DNA from: Planctomycetales bacterium
Lineage (GTDB): Bacteria > Planctomycetota > UBA11346
Reading direction: 5' to 3'
DNA length: 6,718 nucleotides
NCBI GenBank assembly: GCA_025362255.1
Contig: JANYGY010000073.1
Location: 1-6,718 of the forward strand
Of the stretch, positions 1 to 6,354 are shown in pieces (the stretch's first letter is position 1; each line of letters begins with the position of its first letter). Under the pieces are notes generated by a model that worked only from the letters and a program-made list of their open reading frames with translations, searched no databases and had not been told where the DNA came from. A program made the translations under genes and the position numbers.

Positions 1-2129
1 GGATCAGTGTCGCGCGGCACCAGGACATTGGATTCAGGATAGTACATCGCGGCGTTGCCGGCGCGGATGCGGCCTTCGGCGACCCGGATGCTGGTCATGC
101 TGCCGATGGATGAGCGCACCGTGACCCGTTGATTCACGCGCAGACCGAGGCGGGTGATATCAGCGGGAGCGAGCAGGATCACATCGCGCGTCGTGGTGCC
201 ACGATAGCGGTCGTGATCTTCATAGACCACGGTGTTGAATTGGCCTTCAGAGCGGATGGTCATCAGGTGCAGGCCATTGGCCGGCAGGACCTCGGCCGGC
301 GGCAGACTGATGACGTGCAGCCGAGCCTTGCCGTAGGCGGTCTTGAAACTGGGTTCGGGATAGGCGCGCCCGGCGATATGGAATTCGGCCTTGGTCGCGT
401 CGATGGTCGCCAAGCTTTCGAGGCCGGGCACCACCTCGCTGATCAAGCTGCGCACGGCGGAGTGCGCGCGCAGCGCCTGCCAATCCACTGCGCCGGTCGA
501 ACCGAGCACGCGATGAGCGAACTCGGCGATCAACGGCACTTCCCCACGCGGCCCGGGAAATCGCGGTGCGCCACCATCCGACAGCCGGACGTAGCTGAAC
601 ATCGACTCCTGGGTCGTGGTTTCGGATTCCTCATCGCGCGCGCGCACCGGCAGGATCCAGGTTTCTTTGCCTAGACCGTGGATGTGCCCGGTGTTCAGGG
701 TGGTGTTGAGATACACGACCTGATCGATGTTGGCGAAAGCCGCGCGCGTCCACTCGGCGTCAGGGCTGGAACCCCACAGGTTGCCGCCGAGGCACCAAGC
801 CACGCGCATCTGTCCGGCGTGGGCGCGCTGCATGCAGCCCATGGTGTCGAGGCCGGCGCTGGTCGGCAGATTGATCCCGAGGTGCTGTTCGACCCGCTTG
901 GCGATCGCATCCTTCAGCACCGGAGTGACGCCGACCGTGCCCAGACCCTGGATGTTGCTGTGCCCGCGCAACGGCAGCAGGCCCGCACCGGGCTTAGCGA
1001 CCATTCCGCGCAGCAGGGCGAGATCGGCGATCGCGCGTACCGTGTCGGTGCCATGGCGATGATGGGTGATGCCCATCGCCCAGGCGAAGACCGTCGCTTT
1101 CGAGGCCATGTAGGCATCTGCGACCAAGGTCAGGTCCGCTGCGCTGAGGCCGCTGCGGGTCAGCAACTCTGCAACATCGAGCGCGCCCAGATGCGCGTCC
1201 AGCTCGGCCCAGCCGGTGGTGTGCGCGGCGAGGAATTCCTGATCGCAGGCGCCGCGATCGCGCAGCGTACGCATCAGCGCGAGAATGAATGCGAGGTCGC
1301 CACCGCAGTGCGGTTGCAGGTAATGATCAGCGATCGTCGTACCGAACACCAGGCTGCGCGGATCGCTCGGCACGCGAAAGCGTTCGAGGCCGACTTCGCG
1401 CAACGGATTGATCACGATGATTTTTCCGCCGCGCCGTTTCAATTCCATTAACGTGCGCAGAAAACGCGGATGGTTCGAGGCCGGGTTGGCGCCGATCAGC
1501 AGCAGCAGATCCGTGTGTTCGAGACCATCGAGCGGCACCGTGCCGACGCCCTGGCCGAACACGCTGGTCAGCCCGACCCCCGAGGCTTGATGGCAATAGA
1601 ACGAGCAATTGTTGACGTGGTTGGTGCCCCACACGCGGGCGAAGAGTTGGAGCAGGAAACCGGCCTCGTTAGAGGACCGGCCACTGAAATAGAAGAACGC
1701 CTGATCATGCGGAGTTGGCCGTAATTTATCAGCAAGCCTGGTCAGCGCCTCGTCCCAGGTCGCGGCGCGAAACGCGGTGCTGCCGGCTTCGAGGACCAGC
1801 GGCACGGTGATCCGGCCCATGGCCTCGAGCTGCCGTGGCGACAGCTCGCGTAATTGTTCGAGAGTAGCTGACGTGAATTGATCGAGCGGAATTGCTGGCT
1901 GTAGATCAGCCGCGAGCGCTTGCACCGATTTTTTACAGAACTCGGGAAAATGCCCAAGCTCGTTGGTCATTCCGCCTTTTTGGCCACCCATGCCCAAGGC
2001 GCAGGTCTTGCACGCATTCTTGGCGCGCAAGGCCCGGTACATCTTCAGAATCCCGCCGGCCTGCCGAGCCTTGCGAAAAGTGTAGGCGATGGCGTGAAAG
2101 CCACCACCCGCCGACGGGATTCCTGACAT
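1..2129 (-). CDS. FdhF/YdeP-family molybdopterin oxidoreductase (formate dehydrogenase-like alpha subunit), C-terminus cut off by window edge
   Basis: An uninterrupted frame of 709 codons runs from ATG 2129 off the left edge. YdeP-type proteins are about 760 residues, so roughly 50 are missing. The N-terminus carries CKTCALGMGGQ (Cys40, Cys43) and a further Cys65, a reduced Fe-S-type motif lacking the third Cys of the usual CxxCxxxC. SGRSSNEA (149-156), NNCSFYCHQASGVGL (173-187), IGANPASNHPR (212-222), AMGITHHRHGT (351-361) and LPLRGHSNIQG (385-395) are bis-MGD-enzyme signatures. Cys179-His180 aligns with Sec140-His141 of E. coli formate dehydrogenase H, and Arg388 sits in the motif that holds the conserved active-site Arg. 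The end (PESNVLVPRDTD) is the C-terminal MGD-binding domain. No signal peptide is seen, so the protein is probably cytoplasmic. The gene directly follows the formaldehyde dehydrogenase, so formate is a plausible substrate, but this is inference. ATG 2129 is the first possible start after an in-frame TAA at 2141-2139, and there is no clear Shine-Dalgarno. Family confident; substrate uncertain. Confidence 0.93.
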   Translation of the reverse strand, partial: MSGIPSAGGGFHAIAYTFRKARQAGGILKMYRALRAKNACKTCALGMGGQKGGMTNELGHFPEFCKKSVQALAADLQPAIPLDQFTSATLEQLRELSPRQLEAMGRITVPLVLEAGSTAFRAATWDEALTRLADKLRPTPHDQAFFYFSGRSSNEAGFLLQLFARVWGTNHVNNCSFYCHQASGVGLTSVFGQGVGTVPLDGLEHTDLLLLIGANPASNHPRFLRTLMELKRRGGKIIVINPLREVGLERFRVPSDPRSLVFGTTIADHYLQPHCGGDLAFILALMRTLRDRGACDQEFLAAHTTGWAELDAHLGALDVAELLTRSGLSAADLTLVADAYMASKATVFAWAMGITHHRHGTDTVRAIADLALLRGMVAKPGAGLLPLRGHSNIQGLGTVGVTPVLKDAIAKRVEQHLGINLPTSAGLDTMGCMQRAHAGQMRVAWCLGGNLWGSSPDAEWTRAAFANIDQVVYLNTTLNTGHIHGLGKETWILPVRARDEESETTTQESMFSYVRLSDGGAPRFPGPRGEVPLIAEFAHRVLGSTGAVDWQALRAHSAVRSLISEVVPGLESLATIDATKAEFHIAGRAYPEPSFKTAYGKARLHVISLPPAEVLPANGLHLMTIRSEGQFNTVVYEDHDRYRGTTTRDVILLAPADITRLGLRVNQRVTVRSSIGSMTSIRVAEGRIRAGNAAMYYPESNVLVPRDTD

Positions 2130-2138
2130 GAAAAGTAA

Positions 2139-3332
2139 TTATGCGACCATCTTGTGCGGGTCGATGATGTATTTGCGCGCCGCGCCGAGATCGAAATCGT
2201 GATAGCCCTTGGGCGCGTCGTTGAGCGTGATCACGGTGGCGTTGACCGCTTTGGCGATCTGCACCTTATCGTGCAGGATGGCCATCATCAGTTGGCGATG
2301 GTACTTCATTACTGGGCATTGGCCGGTGTGGAAATGATGGCTCTTGGCCCAGCCCAAACCGATGCGGATCGACAGGGCACCGATCTTGGCGGCCTCATCG
2401 ACGGCACCGGGGTCGCCGGTGACGTACAGGCCAGGGATGCCTATTCCGCCGCCAGCGCGGCACACCGTCATCATGTCGTTCAGCACCTGGGCCGGACGTT
2501 CCTTGCTGTGATCGTGGCCGCAGCCGCGGGCTTCGAAGCCGACGCAGTCGATGGCCTGATCGACTTCGCGCTCGCCGATGAGGACTTCGAGCTGATCGGG
2601 GATCGGTCCCTTTTTCACATCGAGCGGGATGCAGCCCATCTTCTTGACCTGCTTGAGGCGATCAGCGTTGAGATCGCCGACGATCACGATCGCCGCGCCC
2701 AGCAACTGGCACGAGGCGGCGCACGCCATGCCGACCGGGCCGGCACCGGCGATGTACACCGTCGAACCAGGGCCGACGCCGGCGGTGACCGCGCCGTGGA
2801 AACCGGTGGGGAAAATGTCCGACAACAGCGCGAGATCAGCGATCTTGCTCATCGCCAGATCCTTGTCGCGACCGAGCTTGAGCAGATTGAAGTCGGCGTA
2901 CGGCACCATCACGTACTCAGCCTGACCGCCGACCCAGCCGCCCATGTCGACATAGCCATAAGCCGCACCCGGACGGGCCGGATTGACGCTCAGGCAGATG
3001 CCGGTCTGGCCGACCTTGCAGTTGCGGCAACGGCCGCAGGCGATGTTGAAGGGAACGCTGACGAGGTCGCCCTTCTTGATGAATTCGACATCGCGGCCGA
3101 GTTCAATGACTTCACCGGTGATCTCGTGACCAAGCACGAGACCGGCTTCGGCGGTGGTGCGGCCACGCACCATGTGCTGATCGCTGCCGCAGATGTTGGT
3201 GGCGACGACCTTCAAGATCACGCCGTGCTCGCACTTGCGCTTCTGCTCAGGCAATTCGAGTTTCGGATAAGGGATCTTTTCGATCGAGACCTTGCCCGGT
3301 CCTTGATACACAACGCCGCGATTACCAGACAT
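2139..3332 (-). CDS. fdhA: Glutathione-independent formaldehyde dehydrogenase (zinc-dependent MDR family)
   Basis: This 397-residue protein matches the length and motifs of the Pseudomonas putida-type NAD-dependent formaldehyde dehydrogenase, which converts formaldehyde to formate without glutathione or another added thiol. The start MSGNRGVVYQ is typical of the family. Catalytic zinc ligands are Cys48 (NICGSDQH), His69 (GHE) and Asp172 (SDIFPTG). Structural zinc ligands are Cys99, Cys102, Cys105 and Cys113. The Rossmann motif is GAGPVG at 196-201, followed by a likely NAD-binding Asp in VGDLNADR. The family insertion CVGFEARGCGHDHSKE lies near 290-310. The frame stays open upstream to an ATG at 3428, but the extra 32 residues are Arg/Pro-rich and unlike the family, while ATG 3332 has AGGAG seven bases upstream, so 3332 is preferred. 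It is first in a leftward pair with the molybdoenzyme and divergent from the acyltransferase gene. The protein is probably cytoplasmic. Confidence 0.95.
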   Translation of the reverse strand: MSGNRGVVYQGPGKVSIEKIPYPKLELPEQKRKCEHGVILKVVATNICGSDQHMVRGRTTAEAGLVLGHEITGEVIELGRDVEFIKKGDLVSVPFNIACGRCRNCKVGQTGICLSVNPARPGAAYGYVDMGGWVGGQAEYVMVPYADFNLLKLGRDKDLAMSKIADLALLSDIFPTGFHGAVTAGVGPGSTVYIAGAGPVGMACAASCQLLGAAIVIVGDLNADRLKQVKKMGCIPLDVKKGPIPDQLEVLIGEREVDQAIDCVGFEARGCGHDHSKERPAQVLNDMMTVCRAGGGIGIPGLYVTGDPGAVDEAAKIGALSIRIGLGWAKSHHFHTGQCPVMKYHRQLMMAILHDKVQIAKAVNATVITLNDAPKGYHDFDLGAARKYIIDPHKMVA

Positions 3333-3339
3333 GAAAGGT

Positions 3340-3344
3340 CTCCT
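3340..3344 (-). promoter_or_regulatory. Shine-Dalgarno site that decides the fdhA start
   Basis: AGGAG on the minus strand lies seven bases before ATG 3332. It supports this start over the longer in-frame ATG at 3428, whose extra N-terminal residues do not resemble the family. Confidence 0.75.
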
Positions 3345-3413
3345 GAGGGGTCTGCGATATGGCCGTAATGGGCCGACGCGGCAACGCCCAAGCCGCCGAA
3401 TGCCCATCGTTGG

Positions 3414-3440
3414 ACGAATTCGTATCACACGGCGATCGCC
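3414..3440. promoter_or_regulatory. Two perfect 10-bp palindromes in the divergent spacer (possible regulator site)
   Basis: ACGAATTCGT (3414-3423) and GGCGATCGCC (3431-3440) are each perfect inverted repeats, with centres 17 bp apart, in the 169-base spacer between fdhA and the acyltransferase gene. The spacer has no convincing sigma-70 promoter on either strand. A weak candidate for fdhA is TTGCCG, 17 bases, CATATC on the minus strand. The palindromes could be binding sites for a shared regulator. The second is also a common octamer context in this DNA (GCGATCGC), so chance is a real alternative. Confidence 0.25.
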
Positions 3441-3501
3441 AGAGAGACGACTTGCGAGCCGTCACCGTGGACCAAGCATGCCAGCCACCTGAAAGGGCCT
3501 T

Positions 3502-4212
3502 ATGCGCTGGGACGGTGCCCCGCTTGTGGTTGACCGTCTCGCCTGGGCCCTGACCAGCACGCTGACCTATCATTTGTTCGGCATGGATCACGTCCGCACC
3601 GCCTGTCGCGGCAGTGCTGGCGGCACCGTGATGTTTGTGCTGTGGCATCAGGATCTGATTCTGCTCGCCGGTGGCGTTCGCGGTCAGGGCATGCGCCTGG
3701 CTGCCTTGGTGTCACGCAGCGGCGACGGCGCGCTGGTTGCGGTGCACATGCAGAATCGCGGTGTGCGCACGATCCGCGGCTCGTCGCATCGCGGGGGCGC
3801 CAATGCCGCTAAGGAAATGATCCAAGCCGCCCGCGAAGGGCACCATCCGCTGATCGCGATCGATGGCCCCAAAGGCCCGTCCAAACAGACCCGCACCGGG
3901 CCGCTGGAGATCGCCCGCTTGGCCAACCTGCCGATCGTGCCGATCGCCGCCCGCGCGACCCATGAGCTGCGCCTGCCCACTTGGGATCGCATCCGCGTCC
4001 CCCGGCCCCGCGCGCACGTCGCGATCGTTTTCGGCCAGCCATTGTGGCCCGTGGCCGCCGAGCAGCTGCCGCACGAACTCGAACTCCGGCGCAAGACTTT
4101 GGCGATCGCGCTCAATGACCTCTCAGCGCAGGCCGCCGATCATGTCGGACAACGTGATCGCTATCCGGCAGCGCGGCACACCGCGTGGTTGGACGAGCCG
4201 CGTTCTGGGTGA
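3502..4212 (+). CDS. DUF374 / lysophospholipid acyltransferase-like family protein
   Basis: The 236-residue protein carries the DUF374 signature motifs in order: FVLWHQDLILLAGG with Trp48-His49, SRSGDG (71-76), a GVRTIRGSSHRGG segment (87-99) and IAIDGPKGP (119-126), followed by IVPIAARAT near 145-153. DUF374 belongs to the LPLAT superfamily. His49 with a downstream acidic residue would be the HxxxxD-like acyl-transfer site (here HQD-type rather than the classical spacing), and DGPKGP is the usual acyl-acceptor loop. The likely role is acylation of a membrane lipid or lipid A-type glycolipid at the inner membrane. The exact substrate cannot be read from sequence. No signal peptide is obvious, but the N-terminal 25 residues are mildly hydrophobic and could touch the membrane. 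ATG 3502 is the first start after an in-frame TGA at 3490-3492, with AAAGGG four bases upstream, a slightly short spacing. It is transcribed away from fdhA and seems functionally unrelated to it. Confidence 0.88.
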   Translation: MRWDGAPLVVDRLAWALTSTLTYHLFGMDHVRTACRGSAGGTVMFVLWHQDLILLAGGVRGQGMRLAALVSRSGDGALVAVHMQNRGVRTIRGSSHRGGANAAKEMIQAAREGHHPLIAIDGPKGPSKQTRTGPLEIARLANLPIVPIAARATHELRLPTWDRIRVPRPRAHVAIVFGQPLWPVAAEQLPHELELRRKTLAIALNDLSAQAADHVGQRDRYPAARHTAWLDEPRSG

Positions 4213-4229
4213 CGTTCACCGAGCGTTGC

Positions 4230-4257
4230 CACGGGAACCGTGCATGTGACCGTTTTT
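4230..4257 (+). terminator. Weak candidate terminator after the acyltransferase gene
   Basis: A five-base-pair stem CACGG/CCGTG with a GAA loop (4230-4242) is followed ten bases later by TTTTT (4253-4257). A second small hairpin, GGTGA-CGT-TCACC (4208-4220), overlaps the stop codon. Both stems are short and the T-run is not adjacent, so this is at best a weak intrinsic terminator. Position between two separately regulated genes is the main support. Confidence 0.25.
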
Positions 4258-4339
4258 CCGCGCCTGAACGATGTTTTCAGCCCACAATCTTCATCAAAAG
4301 CACTCGTTGCGGAGGGTAACGGAAATCAGCTCTTGCCAG

Positions 4340-4359
4340 CCTACCTAGTCGTAGGTAGG
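4340..4359. promoter_or_regulatory. Putative TetR operator overlapping the tetR ribosome-binding site
   Basis: CCTACCTA (4340-4347), four bases GTCG, then TAGGTAGG (4352-4359) form a perfect 8+8 bp inverted repeat ending nine bases before the tetR ATG at 4369. The right arm also supplies the only purine-rich Shine-Dalgarno-like sequence (AGGTAGGT, 4353-4360). A -35-like TTGCCA lies just upstream at 4333-4338, with no good -10. No second copy was seen before the adaptor gene. The layout suits autorepression of a tetR-adaptor-permease operon. Binding by this repressor is inferred from position and symmetry. Confidence 0.7.
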
Positions 4360-4368
4360 TAATGTTCC

Positions 4369-4998
4369 ATGAGTTCAGCCACCTCTCCCGCAAGCACCGG
4401 CTCGGCCCGCCTGCATCCCGCCGGTAGCGGCGGGGCGACGCGCGAGGCGTTACTCGAAGCAGCGGCCGCGCGGCTCGAAGCGGTCGGTTGGGCGTCGTTC
4501 AGTTTTCGGGATCTGGCCGAGCAGGTCGGCATCCGCGCCCCCAGCATCCATTATCATTTCCCGAGCAAGGCGGATCTCGGCGTCGCGCTGGTGACCTGGA
4601 TGCGCGAACAGCGGTCCGAGCATGAGCACCTGCTGATCGCGGATTTTCCCAATCCACGGCTGCGGTTGCTCGCGCTGGGTCAGATGATCGCCGAGCGCAC
4701 CTGCGGGGCGGGTGCGGAAAAATCGTGCCCGATCTATGCCCTGCAGGCCGAGTTCGCGATCCTGCCCGAGTCTGTTCAGCAAGCGGTCACGGGTTGGATC
4801 GACGATTGCCTCGCGGGTCTGACGCGCTGGCTCGAAGACGGTCGCACCCGCGGTGATCTGCGTTTCCCCGGCGATGCGGCGCAGCAGGCGCTGGTCGTGT
4901 GGTCGGTGCTGCAGCAAGGCACGCAGCTCCATCGCACTCATCCCAACACCGATTATCTGGCGCTGGTGCGCCAGCTGGTCGCGACGATCTCGCCCTGA
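4369..4998 (+). CDS. TetR/AcrR-family transcriptional repressor, likely local regulator of the RND efflux operon
   Basis: The 209-residue protein has the TetR N-terminal DNA-binding domain: helix 1 from about 23 (ATREALLEAAAARLEAVGW), then the helix-turn-helix FSFRDLAEQVGIRAPSIHYHF (44-64) and the conserved PSKADL (65-70). The C-terminal ligand domain (about 75-205) is helical. It contains Cys112 and Cys120, eight residues apart, plus Cys147. About 20 Ser/Thr/Ala/Gly-rich residues precede helix 1, and no better start is visible. The gene lies 57 bases before the MexE-like adaptor on the same strand, and an 8+8 bp palindrome overlaps its own ribosome-binding region. The expected role is ligand-released repression of itself and the pump. 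The inducer is unknown. The cysteine pair leaves electrophile or thiol-reactive sensing, as in NemR, possible, but I cannot show homology at those positions. Confidence 0.92.
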   Translation: MSSATSPASTGSARLHPAGSGGATREALLEAAAARLEAVGWASFSFRDLAEQVGIRAPSIHYHFPSKADLGVALVTWMREQRSEHEHLLIADFPNPRLRLLALGQMIAERTCGAGAEKSCPIYALQAEFAILPESVQQAVTGWIDDCLAGLTRWLEDGRTRGDLRFPGDAAQQALVVWSVLQQGTQLHRTHPNTDYLALVRQLVATISP

Positions 4999-5055
4999 TT
5001 TTCAGCTTTTAAATTCTTTCCATTCATCCGTCGACTTCCCGCTCAGGAACCCGCC

Positions 5056-6354
5056 ATGCGCCAGCGTCTCTCATTCGCCTTTGCCTCGATTTCCGTCCTT
5101 GCCGCTCTCATCGCCGTCAGTGGCTGCGGCGAAGCGCCGAAGCCTGAAGCCGCGCACATGCCGCCACCGCCGCCGGTCGGGGTCGCGGTGCCGATCGCGA
5201 AAATCCTGCCGGTGACGCGCGAGCTGACGGGTCGCCTGGAGTCGATCCAGTCGGTCGAACTGCGCTCACGCGTTGGCGGCACGATCCAACAGGTGTTGGT
5301 GGCCGATGGCGCTGAAGTCAAAGCCGGTGACGTGATCATGCGCATCGATGAAGAACCGCTGAAGGCCACTCTCGCGCGCAGCGAAGCCGACCGCGTCGGT
5401 GCCGCTTCACGCCTGACCCAGGCTCAGCAGCAGTTTGAACGCACGCAAAAACTCGTCGCCGACAAGATCGTCTCCCAGCAGGCTTTCGATGATGCGCAAT
5501 CGGCGCTCAACATCGCGACCGCGGCCCAGGCGGCGGCCGATGCGGCGTTGACCAACGCCAAGCTCGACCTCAGCCATGCGACGATCAGCGCCCCCATCGC
5601 CGGCCGCATCGGCAAGATCCAATCCACCGTCGGCAACGTCGTACAGGCCAGTGGCATGGCCCCGGGCACCTTGCTCGCGACCTTGGTCAGTGTCGATCCG
5701 TTGTACGCGGTGTTCGATCTCGACGAAGGCACCTGGCAGCGCATCGGCGCGAATCTGCGGGCGAGCGCCGATGCCGGCGGTGTCGGCGCTGCCGCGGTAC
5801 CGGTGGGCGTGGCCTTGCCCGGCGAAGTCGGCTTTCCGCACACCGGCGCGGTGACCTTCGTCGATAATCAGATCGACAGCGCGAGCGGCTCGATTCGCAT
5901 CCGCGCTACATTGCCCAATCCCGCCCCCGCGCGGGCGCTCACCGCTGGAGCCTTTGCCCGCATCCAGCTGCAGGTCGCCCCACCCCGCCCGGTGCTGCTG
6001 ATCAACGAGCGCGCGGTGCAGGCGCAGCTGCTAACTCGTTTCGTGCTGGTGGTCGATGATCAGGGTGGCACCAGCTTTCGGCCGGTTCAGCTCGGTGAAA
6101 ACGCCGACGGTCTGCGCGTGGTCAACGGCGGCTTGGCACCGACCGATCGCATCGCGGTCAATAACCTGGCGAAGATCTTCTTCCCCGGAATGCCGGTGAA
6201 GCCGCTGCCTGCTTCGATGATCACCTTGGAAAATGATGCGGCTGCTGACTCGTCAAAAGACTCATCAAAAGACTCATCAAAAGACTCATCAAAAGAAACG
6301 CCGCACTCCGAGAAGCCAGCCGCGCATTCGAAGGTTGAAGGGAAGCAGCCGTGA
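5056..6354 (+). CDS. RND efflux periplasmic adaptor lipoprotein, MexE/AcrA-type membrane fusion protein
   Basis: A 432-residue adaptor linking an inner-membrane RND pump to an outer-membrane channel. The signal peptide ends in a lipobox, VSGC, with Cys24 the lipidation site, followed by a Pro-rich linker (PPPPP, 36-40). The first lipoyl half-motif is VELRSRVGGTIQQV (67-80) with GAEVKAGD (85-92). An alpha-helical hairpin spans about 100-172, the second lipoyl half is ISAPIAGRIGKIQ (177-189), then come the beta-barrel (about 205-308) and the membrane-proximal domain (about 310-385). LATLVSVDPLYAVFDLDE and FVDNQID closely resemble MexE. AGGA lies seven bases before ATG 5056. The tail after about 392 is an odd low-complexity, charged extension with four DSSK units (398-413). 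The stop overlaps the permease start by four bases, so the two are almost certainly co-translated. Substrates cannot be read from sequence. Confidence 0.95.
   Translation: MRQRLSFAFASISVLAALIAVSGCGEAPKPEAAHMPPPPPVGVAVPIAKILPVTRELTGRLESIQSVELRSRVGGTIQQVLVADGAEVKAGDVIMRIDEEPLKATLARSEADRVGAASRLTQAQQQFERTQKLVADKIVSQQAFDDAQSALNIATAAQAAADAALTNAKLDLSHATISAPIAGRIGKIQSTVGNVVQASGMAPGTLLATLVSVDPLYAVFDLDEGTWQRIGANLRASADAGGVGAAAVPVGVALPGEVGFPHTGAVTFVDNQIDSASGSIRIRATLPNPAPARALTAGAFARIQLQVAPPRPVLLINERAVQAQLLTRFVLVVDDQGGTSFRPVQLGENADGLRVVNGGLAPTDRIAVNNLAKIFFPGMPVKPLPASMITLENDAAADSSKDSSKDSSKDSSKETPHSEKPAAHSKVEGKQP
6247..6294 (+). repeat. In-frame 12-bp tandem repeat, four copies, encoding DSSK x4
   Basis: Four consecutive 12-bp units, GACTCRTCAAAA, sit in the adaptor reading frame. 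Units 2-4 are identical and unit 1 differs by one base (TCG for TCA). Each unit encodes Asp-Ser-Ser-Lys. The A-rich codons (TCA, AAA) contrast with the GC-rich codon use around them. Near-identity at the DNA level suggests recent expansion by slippage, and unit gain or loss would keep frame. Confidence 0.97.

Noticed and set aside
129..1451. Two plus-strand open frames (129-674 and 678-1451) that look like a tandem pair
   Set aside because: Both lie antisense to the continuous molybdoenzyme frame, have no family motifs, and show the composition of complementary-strand shadows.
2154..3368. A 404-codon open frame on the plus strand, fully antisense to fdhA
   Set aside because: It shadows a strongly supported enzyme gene. 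Its product is rich in Ala, Asp, Arg and His with no recognisable domain, as expected from antisense frames in GC-rich DNA.
3333..3428. N-terminal extension of the formaldehyde dehydrogenase from ATG 3428
   Set aside because: The 32 extra residues are Arg/Pro-rich and not family-like, while ATG 3332 has a good Shine-Dalgarno and gives the usual length.
3432..3439. GCGATCGC as a cyanobacterial HIP1 element
   Set aside because: The gene content is that of a non-cyanobacterial Gram-negative proteobacterium, and the octamer is better explained by the general GATC/CG richness.
4999..5055. AT-rich patch (TTTTAAATTC) as a separate adaptor promoter
   Set aside because: There is no -35-like partner at suitable spacing and no second operator copy. 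The short gap fits an operon with tetR.
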